Shown here in pieces: positions 8,320-17,131 of a DNA stretch of 64,000 nt; the stretch's first letter is position 1; every line of letters starts with the position of its first letter. The stretch spans positions 1-64,000 of the forward strand of contig CBFGZI010000005.1 of assembly GCA_965653225.1 (NCBI GenBank), written 5' to 3'. The notes beneath the pieces were generated by a model. That model was not told the origin of the DNA. It searched no databases and saw only the letters and a program-made list of their open reading frames with translations. This DNA comes from JALZDI01 sp965653225 (GTDB taxonomy: Bacteria > Actinomycetota > Actinomycetes > Propionibacteriales > Nocardioidaceae). A program made the position numbers and the translations under genes.

Positions 8320-9099
8320 ATGCGCTACATCGGCGTCGACCTCGCATGGGCGGGCAGGAACCCCACCGGCCTCGCCGCGTTGGACGATCGCGGGCAGCTG
8401 CTCGACATGGTGGCCGTCCGCACCGACGACGACATCGACGCGTGGCTGCGTTCGTATGCCGAAGGCGACTGCCTCGTCGCGATCGACGCGCCCATCATCG
8501 TCTGCAACGCCACGGGCCAACGTCCATGCGAACGCCTGGTGTCTCGCTACTTCGGTGCGTACGCCGCGGGCGCGCACCCGTCGAACACCAGCAGGCCCTA
8601 CTTCGCCGACGGCACACGCGCGGAGCGCATGACCACGCGGCACGCCCTCGACGTGGACCCCGCGTCGCGCAGCCGGCGACGCGCGCTCGAGGTGTACCCG
8701 CACCCAGCGATCGTGATGCTCTTCGGGCTGACGCGATCGCTCCCGTACAAGAACAAGCGTGGGCGCGACCTCGAGACATTGCGCGTTGCGCAGCTCCGGC
8801 TGCTGTCGTTCCTCGAGGGGCTGAGCACGGCAGAACCGGCATTGCACCTCGACCATCCCGAATGGCACGCAGCACGCGAGTCGGTCGAACGCGCCGCGAC
8901 CAAAGCGACGCTGCGGCGCACCGAGGACCAGGTCGACGCGGTCGTATGCGCCTATGTCGCCCTGCTTGCCGCCACCAGGCCCGAAGACGTACGCGTCCTC
9001 GGCGACACACAACGTGGCTATATCGTCACTCCGGTGACAACTCACATGGCCGGACGCATGGACGCCGACGACGAATCGACCACCATCCGTCGAGTGTGA
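8320..9099 (+). CDS. DUF429 protein (predicted RNase H-fold nuclease)
   Basis: A 259-residue DUF429 protein. It opens with the RNase H-type strand YIGVDLAWA, whose Asp is the first predicted metal ligand, and the second acidic motif is VAIDAPI at about residue 55. The distinctive ALEVYPHPA motif follows near 125, and TEDQVDAVVCAYVA near 210 supplies the final acidic residues. The family is predicted to be nucleases from fold comparison; no substrate is known. It begins one base after the EEP gene stop and is clearly in its operon. The C-terminal 25 residues are polar and probably disordered. Confidence 0.88.
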   Translation: MRYIGVDLAWAGRNPTGLAALDDRGQLLDMVAVRTDDDIDAWLRSYAEGDCLVAIDAPIIVCNATGQRPCERLVSRYFGAYAAGAHPSNTSRPYFADGTRAERMTTRHALDVDPASRSRRRALEVYPHPAIVMLFGLTRSLPYKNKRGRDLETLRVAQLRLLSFLEGLSTAEPALHLDHPEWHAARESVERAATKATLRRTEDQVDAVVCAYVALLAATRPEDVRVLGDTQRGYIVTPVTTHMAGRMDADDESTTIRRV

Positions 9100-9380
9100 C
9101 GCCTTTGTCACGAGCGTTTTGCGTTCACGTGTTGGCCGTTGCGGCTCTCCATGCGTGCGGGTCCCGTCACGCTCCGCTCAAGATCTTTTTGGCGTCTCCA
9201 ACCACTCACGCGTGCGCAGAAATGTTGATGCTCACTTCACATGACGACAGCAACCTGAGGTCATCGGGCGGCCTGCCCTGCGACGACGCACCGGGCGGCC
9301 GCAACGCCTCAGTATTCGGCATGACCCAGACCTCGTCTGCCTGAGCACTGGCGTCACCATCCGCCATGAAAGGTAGAACC

Positions 9381-10877
9381 ATGCTTTTTTCCGCGTCTGC
9401 GCGCGCTCGGGGGGAGCTCGGCCGGCACGGCCGGGCCGGCCGTGCTCTCGCGCACACAGCTCTTGTAGGGATCGCCGCCAGCGGCCTGACCATGGCCACG
9501 GTGCAGGTCGCCCAAGCGGCCACCCCACCGGTGTTCCCCGACAACATCATCGTCTTCCCGCAGCGAGACTTCATCAGCATTGAGGGCTACCAGGGCCACG
9601 TCGGCGAGACGGTGACCGTCACGGTCGCGCGCGGTGCGGTGACGACGAGCACCGCCCAGGGCACGATCGCCGCGGGCGACCCGGCCCTCGAGGTGAACCA
9701 CCCCGGCGGCGTGTGCTGGCAGGGCGTGACGCCCAACATCAAGCCCGGCGATGTCGTCACCCTTTCGTTCCCCGACGGCACCTCCGACTCGACCACGACG
9801 TTGGCACCGGAGGTCAGGGGGATGGCGAAGGTCGGCGGCCAAGACCTCCAGGTCACGGGCTACTACGGCAACGTCCCCACCGACCGTGTCGAGCAGCGGA
9901 TCGTGGCTCCTGACCTGAGGAACACCGCGGTCGGTCGACGTGACGTGCGGGCCCCGGCGCGTCCCGGTCCGTACACCTCGACCCTGACGTTCGACCCCGG
10001 GACGAGGACGTTCACGGCCAACTACCACTTCAACGACAACACCAGCACGCCGCTGGTGAACGAGGGCACCCAGATGCGCAACATCGCGTACGCCGGTCAG
10101 GCGCGCGCGCTCAGCTGGCAGTTCGCGGACGCCGCCGGCAACCGTCAGGGCCTGACGATCTCGGAGTACCTCGAGGTGGGTGGCCCCGGCTTCGGCGGAT
10201 GCCCGACCGGTCCGGAGACCATGGCACCGAACGCGCCGTCCAACGTGACCGCGACCGCCGGTGACGCCTCCGTGACCGCGACGTGGTCGGCCGCGACCAC
10301 GATGCCCGACGCCCCGGCGATCAACGGCTACCGGGTGACCGCGGTGAACGCCGGCGGTGTCGCGACCAGCGTCAACACGCCGGCCGGTGCGAGCAGCGCC
10401 ACGGTTCCCAACCTGGTGAACGGCCAGGCCTACACCGTGGAGGTGCGGGCGCTGAGTGTCGCAGGTGCCAGCGCCCCGGGCCTTGCTCCCAACTCGGTCT
10501 CGCCCGCCGCCGGTGGAGTGATCCAGCCCCCGACCCCGGGTGCCACCGCTCCGAACGCTCCGACGAGCGTCACCGCCCTCCCGGGCCAGAACGGCACCGG
10601 CAACGGCATCACCGCCACCGCGAACTGGACCGCGCCGGACCAGCCCGCGGGAGTCACGATCGACGGCTGGCGTGTCACCGCGTACGACGCGAGCTCCAAC
10701 GCACGGATCAAGCGGGTGTTCGTGGACGAGGTTGCCTCGGCGACCGCGGCCAGGAGCAGGGAGGTCACCTTCGCCAGCGGCGCCTCGGTGTACTTCAAGG
10801 TGCAGGCGATCTCCGCCGACGACGCGGGCACGCTGAGCGCGCTGTCGACTCAGTCCAACACGGTGCTGGCTCGCTGA
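9381..10877 (+). CDS. Secreted fibronectin type III protein
   Basis: An exported protein of about 498 residues. A long signal peptide with a basic N-region ends at a VQVAQA-type cleavage site. The middle 200 residues form a domain that I do not recognise (beta-rich, with a Cys near GGVCW and another at FGGCPTGP that may pair). Two FN3 domains follow: one from APNAPSNVTATAGDASVTATW, the second from APNAPTSVTALPGQ to the end. FN3 domains here usually mediate attachment to polymers or the wall. The ATG at 9381 is preceded by AAAGGTAG; another ATG lies five codons upstream at 9366 without a ribosome binding site. A strong terminator follows at 10914. Confidence 0.85.
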   Translation: MLFSASARARGELGRHGRAGRALAHTALVGIAASGLTMATVQVAQAATPPVFPDNIIVFPQRDFISIEGYQGHVGETVTVTVARGAVTTSTAQGTIAAGDPALEVNHPGGVCWQGVTPNIKPGDVVTLSFPDGTSDSTTTLAPEVRGMAKVGGQDLQVTGYYGNVPTDRVEQRIVAPDLRNTAVGRRDVRAPARPGPYTSTLTFDPGTRTFTANYHFNDNTSTPLVNEGTQMRNIAYAGQARALSWQFADAAGNRQGLTISEYLEVGGPGFGGCPTGPETMAPNAPSNVTATAGDASVTATWSAATTMPDAPAINGYRVTAVNAGGVATSVNTPAGASSATVPNLVNGQAYTVEVRALSVAGASAPGLAPNSVSPAAGGVIQPPTPGATAPNAPTSVTALPGQNGTGNGITATANWTAPDQPAGVTIDGWRVTAYDASSNARIKRVFVDEVASATAARSREVTFASGASVYFKVQAISADDAGTLSALSTQSNTVLAR

Positions 10878-10913
10878 CGCGGGCACACCTCTCGATGAGA
10901 CCGCCGGTGTGAA

Positions 10914-10949
10914 CAAGGGGCGGACGGCCTGACGGCCGTCCGCCCCTTG
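10914..10949 (+). terminator. Rho-independent-type terminator hairpin
   Basis: A perfect 16-bp stem (caaggggcggacggcc and its complement) closes a 4-base loop, TGAC, starting 36 bases after the FN3 gene stop. There is no T-tract, as is usual for terminators in very high G+C actinobacteria. Confidence 0.85.
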
Positions 10950-10997
10950 CAGTTCGTGGGGTGGTGTCAGGTTCGATGTGCTTGGCATCCCCGTGCT

Positions 10998-11090
10998 GGC
11001 GGCCGCGCTGGAAGGGATGTAACCGCCTGTTCCCTGGCCTCCCCACCTCCTGCAGAGGTCGGGAAGTCCCTGAACGCGGCGGGTAGCGCC
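10998..11090 (+). repeat. Dispersed intergenic repeat, copy A
   Basis: A segment beginning near GCGCTGGAAGGGATGTAACC and ending near GCGGCGGGTAGCGCC. It matches segments at 26071-26160 (opposite strand) and 52630-52705 with only a few substitutions over about 75 bases. The centre, CTGCAG, is flanked by imperfect inverted arms (CCTCCCC...GGGAAG). It lies just after the FN3 terminator and before the convergent SDR stop, so it is intergenic. Confidence 0.85.
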
Positions 11091-11127
11091 CCGGGCAGCG
11101 GGAGGCAACCCATGGCGGGCTTGTCGC

Positions 11128-11901
11128 TCAGTCGCCGTCGGACAGCCGCCCGGCCGGGTCGAGGACCCTCGGCGGTTGTCCACCGTCGAGTACGACGACG
11201 CGACCCGCGGCACGCTCGTCGCGCACCAGGTCGACCACGGTTGCCGCGACGACCTCGGGAGGGACCATCGCGGGTGCCGCGGCTCGCTCCTGCGGGCTTA
11301 GGCGGGCCAGCTCGGCGTACGCGCGGGGCAGGCCGATCCAGCCGGGGACGACGCAGCTCACGCGAACGCGTGCCGACTCGTCCAGGTGGCCCAGGGCGGT
11401 GCTGAGACGCACCAGCCCGGCCTTGGCGGCGGCGTACTCGGGCGACCCGTATGGCGTGAGCTCCACACCGGCGCTGGAGGCGATGTTGACCACCGCCCCA
11501 CCGCCGGCACGACGCATCGGCTCGAGGCACCTCTGGGTCGCGACCATCGCCGCGCGCAGGTTGAGGTCGAGAACCGCACCCCACTCCGCAGGAGAGGCGT
11601 CGGGGAACTGCCGACCTGCGGTACCCCATCCGCCGGCGTTGTTGACCAGGACGTGCGGGCCGCCGATCTCCGTCGCCCGCGCGACCACGGCGCCGACGTC
11701 GTCGTCGTCACAGACGTCAGCACGTATGGAGTCGGCGGCTCCCCCGCCGACAGCGATCTCCCGCGCAACCTCTTCGCCGCGGCCCGGGTCGACGTCGACC
11801 ACGAGCACGCGGGCACCCTCTGCGGCCAGCGCGCGCACGATCGCCCTTCCGAGCCCGGCGCCGCCGCCGGTGACCACCGCGACCTTTCCGCGAACGTCCA
11901 T
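11128..11901 (-). CDS. SDR-family oxidoreductase
   Basis: A 257-residue classical short-chain dehydrogenase. The glycine motif is TGGGAGLG near residue 10, VLVNNAG near 86, and the catalytic Ser lies in NIASSAG with the YxxxK pair in PEYAAAKAGL. The start at 11901 follows GGAGGTGGCGC, a clear ribosome binding site, and the frame upstream of it is not conserved. The C-terminal segment replaces the usual substrate-cap sequence with an Asp/Arg-rich stretch ending in GGQPPRVLDPAGRL. Product specificity is not readable. It is convergent with the FN3 gene and divergent from the CHAP gene at 12178. Confidence 0.9.
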   Translation of the reverse strand: MDVRGKVAVVTGGGAGLGRAIVRALAAEGARVLVVDVDPGRGEEVAREIAVGGGAADSIRADVCDDDDVGAVVARATEIGGPHVLVNNAGGWGTAGRQFPDASPAEWGAVLDLNLRAAMVATQRCLEPMRRAGGGAVVNIASSAGVELTPYGSPEYAAAKAGLVRLSTALGHLDESARVRVSCVVPGWIGLPRAYAELARLSPQERAAAPAMVPPEVVAATVVDLVRDERAAGRVVVLDGGQPPRVLDPAGRLSDGD

Positions 11902-12177
11902 GCGCCACCTCCGCGCCGAACGTAGGACGCGGCGGGGACACCGCATCTCCTCAGATCTCCCGGTCCGCGGCCGATGTCAACGGCAGGTGGCTGGCCCAGC
12001 CGGCAGCCCAGACGGCAGCAGAGCCAGCAGCAGTCCGCCGGACGGAGGGCCGAAGTGTCCGCATCCAAGCCCCCGAGGGGTGTGCGTGTGCCATTGCCCG
12101 CGAATGTCACGGCGTGTCGAGTTGACTTTTGTCGATTTAACTCACTCGAGTCACATTCTGTCCCTACACTCACACGC

Positions 12178-13791
12178 ATGTCCCGTCTCACTCGCGCCCT
12201 GGTGACGCTTGCCTGCCTGCTGCTGGCGAGCGTGCTCGGCGTTGGGGTGTCGGCGGTCCCCGCCTCGGCGGCGATGACGACCCTCTGCACCACGTACCAG
12301 GGCTGCCGCGACGCCGGGATGTCCAACTCGGGCTACGCCGCCAACAACGGCCAGATGTACTGGCAGATGTTCTCGGGACACAACTGCACCAACTACGCCG
12401 CGTACCGGATGGTCAAGAGCGGCATGCCCAACGAGCGCCCGTGGGCGGGCAAGGGCAACGCCATGTACTGGGGCCGTGACAACGCGAGCCTCACCGACTC
12501 CACGCCACGGGTCGGCGCCGTCGCCTGGTGGGACGCCAACGTCAAGCCCGCGGGAAGTGTCGGGCACGTCGCGTACGTCGAGCAGGTCCTCTCCAAGGAC
12601 GTCATCATCGTCTCCCAGGACAGCTGGGGCGGGACCTTCTCGTGGGCGAAGATCACCCGCGGTACCGGCTACTGGCCCAGCGGCTTCATCCACTTCAACG
12701 ACGTGTCGCTGCGGAACACGGTCCGCCCGACCGTGAGCGGCACACCGAAGGTCGGCGAGCTGCTGACCGCGTCGACGGGCTCCTGGGAGCCGGCCGACAA
12801 CCTGACGTACCACTACCAGTGGCTCTCCAACGACGTGGCCATCCCGAGGGCGACAGGCTCGACGCTGATGCTGAGGGTCGCCCAGAAGGACACCCGCATC
12901 TCGGTCCGGGTCACGGCCAGGCGCGTGGGCTACCCCGCCACCGCCGCGACCTCGGCCCGCACCGTGATGGTCAAGCCGGCCATCATCCGCAACACCGCGC
13001 CGCCGGTCGTCTCCGGCGAGCCCAAGGTCGACGCCACCCTGACGGCGTCGCCGGGCACCTGGGAGCCGGGCGGTACCGCACACAGCTACCAGTGGCTGGC
13101 CGACGACGTGCCGATCCCGGGTGCGACCGGGACCACCCTGACGCCCGGCCCCGATCTCGTGGGCAAGGCGCTCTCGGTGACGGTGAGCGCGCGGAAGTTC
13201 GGCTACGACCCCGTCTCGGCGACGTCGTCGGCGACCGCGCCGGTCCAGAAGGCGGACTTCATCCCGACCGTGCCGCCGGCGCTGTCCGGGACACCTCACC
13301 CCGGCGAGACCCTGACCCTCAACCCCGGAGCGGTCACGCCGGCCGACGGGTCGGCCACAGTCCAGTGGCTGCGCGACGGCGTCCCCGTCGACGGCGCCGT
13401 GGGCCCGTCCTACCTGCTGCGCAGGGTCGACCTCGGCGCGCGGATCGCGGCACGCGTCACGCACGAGAGGCCGGGCTACAACACGCTGGTCACCAGGGCG
13501 GCGCCGACCGGCCGGGTGCAGGCGGTGTCCACGGTGCACGCGCGGACCGAGCGGGCTCCCGGCCGGGTGAGGCTGTCGATCCGCGTCACGGCGCGCGGCG
13601 TGCAGCCCGTGCCCGGCACCGTGCTGGTCAAGTCACGCGGCACCCTGCTCAAGACGCTGCGACTGCGCAGTGGCGAGGCCACGACGACGGTGCGCGAGCT
13701 GTCCGTGGGCTACCACACCTTCACGATCAAGTACGTCGCCACCGACACGGTGACCGCCGGAGTGCTGAAGAAGACGGTGCGCATCCGCTAA
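12178..13791 (+). CDS. Secreted CHAP-domain hydrolase with Ig-like repeats
   Basis: A 537-residue exported protein. A signal peptide (residues 1-32, ASAA cleavage) is followed by a CHAP amidase/peptidase domain with Cys70 in GHNCTNYAAYRM, His130 in GSVGHVAYVE and a downstream Glu/Asn position. After residue 180 there are three repeats of about 90 residues beginning NT(V/A)(R/P)P.VSG.P.VG or equivalent, each with a YQWL or VQWL strand; these are Ig-like beta-sandwich units common in actinobacterial wall proteins. The C-terminal 95 residues form another beta-sandwich (VRLSIRVTARGVQPVPGTV). CHAP enzymes cleave peptidoglycan cross-links or amide bonds. The ATG at 12178 fits the signal peptide. 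The upstream 276-base gap holds TTGACT at 12122 but no convincing -10. Confidence 0.9.
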   Translation: MSRLTRALVTLACLLLASVLGVGVSAVPASAAMTTLCTTYQGCRDAGMSNSGYAANNGQMYWQMFSGHNCTNYAAYRMVKSGMPNERPWAGKGNAMYWGRDNASLTDSTPRVGAVAWWDANVKPAGSVGHVAYVEQVLSKDVIIVSQDSWGGTFSWAKITRGTGYWPSGFIHFNDVSLRNTVRPTVSGTPKVGELLTASTGSWEPADNLTYHYQWLSNDVAIPRATGSTLMLRVAQKDTRISVRVTARRVGYPATAATSARTVMVKPAIIRNTAPPVVSGEPKVDATLTASPGTWEPGGTAHSYQWLADDVPIPGATGTTLTPGPDLVGKALSVTVSARKFGYDPVSATSSATAPVQKADFIPTVPPALSGTPHPGETLTLNPGAVTPADGSATVQWLRDGVPVDGAVGPSYLLRRVDLGARIAARVTHERPGYNTLVTRAAPTGRVQAVSTVHARTERAPGRVRLSIRVTARGVQPVPGTVLVKSRGTLLKTLRLRSGEATTTVRELSVGYHTFTIKYVATDTVTAGVLKKTVRIR

Positions 13792-13901
13792 CGCCGGGAC
13801 GTGCACCAACACTCTGCGGGATACGAGGAGAGTCTCGGTCGGGCCGCGGGAGTCGTGCACGCGGCGCGGTCCTCGCCGACCCGGTTGCGGAGATCATCGG
13901 T

Positions 13902-13919
13902 CTACTACACGTGTAGTAG
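13902..13919. promoter_or_regulatory. BlaI/MecI-type operator palindrome
   Basis: CTACTACACGTGTAGTAG is a perfect 18-base palindrome that contains TACTACA and TGTAGTA, the two half-sites of the classical BlaI/MecI operator. It lies 13 bases upstream of a GTG that opens a 25-codon hydrophobic reading frame and 142 bases upstream of the DedA-PAP2 gene. No BlaI-family gene is in this window, so the regulator must be encoded elsewhere. Confidence 0.75.
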
Positions 13920-13932
13920 TAAAGTGGGCGGC

Positions 13933-14010
13933 GTGCTCGTTGCTCTCGTGCGGGCTCTGATCGTCCTGGTCCTGGTGGTGGTGAGGGCGATCGTCGGCCC
14001 ACGGCGATAA
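13933..14010 (+). CDS. Putative 25-residue hydrophobic membrane peptide
   Basis: A short frame opening with GTG at 13933 and ending TAA at 14010. Its product is MLVALVRALIVLVLVVV followed by RAIVGPRR: one hydrophobic helix with a positively charged C-terminus, as in single-span regulatory peptides. It begins 13 bases after the BlaI-type palindrome, which leaves room for only a very short leader or a leaderless message. Evidence for translation is limited to position, hydrophobicity and charge pattern. It could also be spurious. Confidence 0.4.
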   Translation: MLVALVRALIVLVLVVVRAIVGPRR

Positions 14011-14060
14011 CGGCTGACGAGGCCGCGTACGTAAAGTGGACGCGAAGGAGAGGGGCATCG

Positions 14061-15569
14061 ATGGGCGGACTGGAGCACTGGCTGGCCGGTGTGCCTGCAC
14101 CCGTCGTGTACCTGGTCGCCTTCGGGTTCGTGTTCGCCGAGGCCGCGTTGTTCGCCGGCTTCTTCATCCCCGGTGAGACCGCCCTGCTGGCCGCCGGCGT
14201 CCTGGCCGGGCTGGGGCACGTCAACGTCGTCGTGGTCGCGATCTGCGGTATCGCGGGCGCGATCCTCGGCGACTCGGTGGGCTACGAGGTCGGCCGGCAC
14301 TTCGGGCCGCGTCTGCGCACCACCCGGCTGGGGCGCCGGGTCAAACCGGCGCACTGGGAGCGCGCCGAGGCCTTCATGCGCCGCTACGGCGGGCGCTCGG
14401 TGTTCCTGGGCCGCTGGGCCGCGTTCGGCCGCGCGCTCATCCCGGCGCTGGCCGGCGTGACGCGGATGCGTTACCTGACCTTCCTGGCATGGAACGCGCT
14501 CGGCGGCATCAGCTGGGTGGTCACGGTGGTCGCCGTCGGGTTCTTCGCCGGCGGGTCGTGGCGTCAGGTCGAGCATGTCTTCGGGCGTGCAGTCGGCCTG
14601 GTGGTGCTGACCGTGGTGGTGATCGCCCTGGTGGTGGCCGCGGCGCGATGGGTGGCACGCCATCCCGAGCGCGTACGTGCATGGACGGCGCGTCAGGCCG
14701 CTCGGCCACGCGTCCACGCGCTGCTCGGCCGCTACGACCGGCAGGTGGCCTGGGTTGGTCGGCGGCTGCGGCCCAACACCGCGTTCGGGCTCGGGCTCAC
14801 CATCGGCCTCGTCCTGGTCGGCGCGACCGGCTGGATATTCGGCGCCCTGGTTCAGGACGTTCTCGTCGGGGAGGAGGCCACCCGGTTCGACCTGCCGGTG
14901 CTGCTGTGGTTCGTCGACCATCGAGACGCCTCGCTGACCCAGGTGATAAGCATCGTGCAGGGACTGACGAGCGTGTGGGCCGCGCTGGCCGTCGCTGCGG
15001 TCGGGATGCTGGTGGCGTGGCGCCGGCGTGCGCCCGTCCTGCTTCCCGCACTGGCCGGCGTCGGAGGTCTGCTGCTGGCCGTCAGCATCGAGGCGCTGGT
15101 GGCGCGCACGCCACCCCCGGCACACCTCGCCGTCAGCGTCGCTGCGACGCCGGGGTCGTTCCCGGCACTCGGGGTCACCGTGACCACGTCGGTCGCCGGG
15201 GTGCTGGCCGTCGAGGCCTTCCTCGCCGCACGGAGGTGGGGACGCGCGGTCACCGCCAGCGCCGTGGCGCTGCTGTGGACGTGCGGGGCGGGCGTGTCGG
15301 CCGCGTACCTGGGCACCTACTGGGCCACCGACATCCTCGGCGCCTGGGCCCTCGGCGCAACCTGGGGTGCGGTCCTGCTGACTGCCTGGTCGGGGTCGCG
15401 GCTACGCCGACGGTTGACGTCCGCGACCGAGGACGCCACGGAAGGGGGTTCGCCCGGGCCCCTGAGCAACGCTGCTCAGGCGGGCAGCGGACCCGGGAAG
15501 TCCTTCGGCTCGTCCTCGAAGCTCACCGGCCGCACGTCGACCTCGGACCCCTCGCGTCCGGAGCGCTGA
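14061..15569 (+). CDS. DedA-PAP2 fusion membrane protein with degenerate PAP2 domain
   Basis: A 502-residue membrane protein. Residues 1-200 are a DedA (SNARE-associated) domain: FFIPGETALLAAG with Glu39, the GDSVGYEVGR motif near 70-79, and FLGRWAAFGRALIPALAG at 115-132. Residues 235-445 are a PAP2-type bundle of six helices, but the acid-phosphatase motifs are eroded: VARTPP at 347-352 keeps the Arg but lacks the upstream Lys; the PSGH motif reads GSFPALG (366-371); and the H of the third motif is Tyr420 in YLGTYWATD. DedA proteins move lipids such as undecaprenyl phosphate or PE between leaflets, and PAP2 domains dephosphorylate undecaprenyl-PP or PA. Here the second half is probably catalytically dead. 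The start follows GAAGGAGAGGGGC. The 3' end overlaps the convergent gene by 94 bases. Confidence 0.88.
   Translation: MGGLEHWLAGVPAPVVYLVAFGFVFAEAALFAGFFIPGETALLAAGVLAGLGHVNVVVVAICGIAGAILGDSVGYEVGRHFGPRLRTTRLGRRVKPAHWERAEAFMRRYGGRSVFLGRWAAFGRALIPALAGVTRMRYLTFLAWNALGGISWVVTVVAVGFFAGGSWRQVEHVFGRAVGLVVLTVVVIALVVAAARWVARHPERVRAWTARQAARPRVHALLGRYDRQVAWVGRRLRPNTAFGLGLTIGLVLVGATGWIFGALVQDVLVGEEATRFDLPVLLWFVDHRDASLTQVISIVQGLTSVWAALAVAAVGMLVAWRRRAPVLLPALAGVGGLLLAVSIEALVARTPPPAHLAVSVAATPGSFPALGVTVTTSVAGVLAVEAFLAARRWGRAVTASAVALLWTCGAGVSAAYLGTYWATDILGAWALGATWGAVLLTAWSGSRLRRRLTSATEDATEGGSPGPLSNAAQAGSGPGKSFGSSSKLTGRTSTSDPSRPER
15461..15480. terminator. Hairpin in convergent overlap, possible bidirectional terminator
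   Basis: CCTGAGCA-ACGC-TGCTCAGG is a perfect 8-bp stem with a 4-base loop. It sits at the 3' end of the minus-strand gene and inside the last 110 bases of the DedA-PAP2 frame, a suitable place for a shared terminator between converging transcripts. Confidence 0.5.
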
Positions 15570-15865
15570 ACCCGCTCGATCGCGAGGCGCACGCGCGTGC
15601 GGTCGCGCTCCTCGCACTCGACCAGTAGCCGCTCGAGTCCGGCTCTGGTGTCGACGACGGACACGAAGCCCGCACCGGTCAGCGCTGCCATCAGGGCGGT
15701 GGGATCCTCCCCGTCCGGGATCACGTACACCACTCTGTGGGTCTCCGGGGACATCAGCCGCGCCTCGGTCTTCGCCTCGTCGAGCGTCCACCGGCGGAAT
15801 GTCATGAGCAGCAACAGCAGCACCACGAGAACGAGGATGAACGCGATCCCGCCGATGATGATCAT
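15476..15865 (-). CDS. Single-span membrane protein with cytoplasmic C-terminal domain
   Basis: A 129-residue protein: one N-terminal transmembrane helix (MIIIGGIAFILVLVVLLLLL) followed by about 105 soluble residues that begin FRRWTLDEAKTEARLMSP and look like an alpha/beta unit (VVYVIPDGEDPTALMAALTGAGF...). I do not recognise the domain; the pattern resembles small ferredoxin-like/ACT-type folds. The ATG at 15865 starts the helix. Its 3' end overlaps the converging DedA-PAP2 gene. The start is divergent from the membrane-protein gene at 15951. Confidence 0.75.
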   Translation of the reverse strand: MIIIGGIAFILVLVVLLLLLMTFRRWTLDEAKTEARLMSPETHRVVYVIPDGEDPTALMAALTGAGFVSVVDTRAGLERLLVECEERDRTRVRLAIERVQRSGREGSEVDVRPVSFEDEPKDFPGPLPA

Positions 15866-15950
15866 ATTTTGACTGTGCACCCACCGGGCCCGGCCGTCGA
15901 GGGGACGCGGTGGGTGCACGCCTTGGCCGTCGCGGGGCCATGATCGAGGC

Positions 15951-16988
15951 ATGCAGCCGTCACCTGCCGGCTCGACCGTCCTCGCGGTAGGCGACCCGGC
16001 CCGCCCAGTCGTCGGCCGCGCCGTCGTCGCATCGGTGGTCCTGGGAATGTCGTTCTTCGTGTTCCTCGGGGTCGCGAAGGAGGTCCCTGTCCTGTACGCG
16101 CACGAGCCCTGGCAGGACGACCCGTACGACGCGCTCGTCTCGTTCGCGATCGTCGGCCTCCCGCTGCTGGTGGCGCTGGCCGCCGTGCGGGTCCCGCTGT
16201 GCCGGGCCGACGAGTCGCTGCCGGCGCGACGTGTCGTGGACCTGCTGCGGCTTAGCCGCCTGCTCGTCGGCGTGGTCGCGGTGACCGCCGTGGCGGAGTG
16301 GGCCAGCGTCGTCCTGCGGACTCACCGGGCCGAATGGACCGGGGACACCGCGATCGCCGTTTTCCTGCTGACGGTCGCGACGGTGGCGGCTGGGTTCACC
16401 GCGTGGTTGGTGCACCGGGCGTGGGCTCGGGCCGGCCATCGCGAAGCAAACACCTCGCAGCCGGACTGGCTGGACGACGCCCTGACGCTGGTGGCGCGGG
16501 AGTCCCACCGTCTGGGGAGCCAACACGCACGCGTCCTCCGCGCGCTGCGGTGGTGTGACGGCCGGGTGCTCGGCCCGGCGCGCCGGCATCCCGTTCTGGC
16601 CGCGGCGGCTTGCTCGGTCGTGCTCGCCGTGCTCGTCGAGGCACCGCAGGTCGTGCTGGAGGGGTATGCGAGCGGGCTCGCGGCCTACGTCGTCGTCGTG
16701 AGCGCCTGCGCCATGTTTGTCCTGTGCACGGTCGCCGGTGCCTACCTCGGCCTCGTCCGGCGTCCGGCAGGGTCCCCGGGCCTGGCTACGCGCGTGGCCG
16801 TCGTCGTCTGCGCCGGAGCTCCCCTCACCACCGCGTTCAGGAACCAGCTCTGGTGGCTGGCCGGGACCGACGCCGGTCATCAGGACCTGCCGGCCCTGGC
16901 CGTCCTGCACGTCCTCGTCACCAGCGTGATCCTGGCCGCGGTCCTGGGGGCCGCGCTCGTGGCCCGCATTCGGCGCACGCCGAAGTGA
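15951..16988 (+). CDS. Multi-span membrane protein, unknown function
   Basis: A 345-residue integral membrane protein with about eight hydrophobic segments, split by a soluble loop near residues 165-205 (HREANTSQPDWLDDALTLVARESHRLG). There is no recognised family motif. Charged residues in the first loop (HEPWQDDPYDALV) and a conserved-looking FRNQLWWLAG near the C-terminus are the only landmarks. The initiator ATG has only a weak upstream purine run. The gene is followed after 143 bases by the MEDS-HATPase gene in the same direction. Confidence 0.75.
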   Translation: MQPSPAGSTVLAVGDPARPVVGRAVVASVVLGMSFFVFLGVAKEVPVLYAHEPWQDDPYDALVSFAIVGLPLLVALAAVRVPLCRADESLPARRVVDLLRLSRLLVGVVAVTAVAEWASVVLRTHRAEWTGDTAIAVFLLTVATVAAGFTAWLVHRAWARAGHREANTSQPDWLDDALTLVARESHRLGSQHARVLRALRWCDGRVLGPARRHPVLAAAACSVVLAVLVEAPQVVLEGYASGLAAYVVVVSACAMFVLCTVAGAYLGLVRRPAGSPGLATRVAVVVCAGAPLTTAFRNQLWWLAGTDAGHQDLPALAVLHVLVTSVILAAVLGAALVARIRRTPK

Positions 16989-17131
16989 CGATTTGGGGTC
17001 AAGGACGTGGGGCGCGGTTACCGGCCGTAGCCGGGCCCTGGAACCCGGGTCTAGCCTGGGACCGTGAGGACGAGGGCCGCCTGGAACCCCGCGTCCGGCT
17101 TCACGGTGGTGTGCGCAGCACAGGGGGAGCG

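Noticed and set aside
11000..11090. Coding interpretation of the dispersed element (frame DVTACSLASPPPA)
   Set aside because: No start codon or ribosome binding site precedes it in any copy, the surrounding frames differ, and two copies sit directly after terminators.
12151..13539. 462-codon minus-strand frame over the CHAP gene
   Set aside because: Its sequence is low-complexity and antisense to a gene with intact catalytic motifs and repeats.
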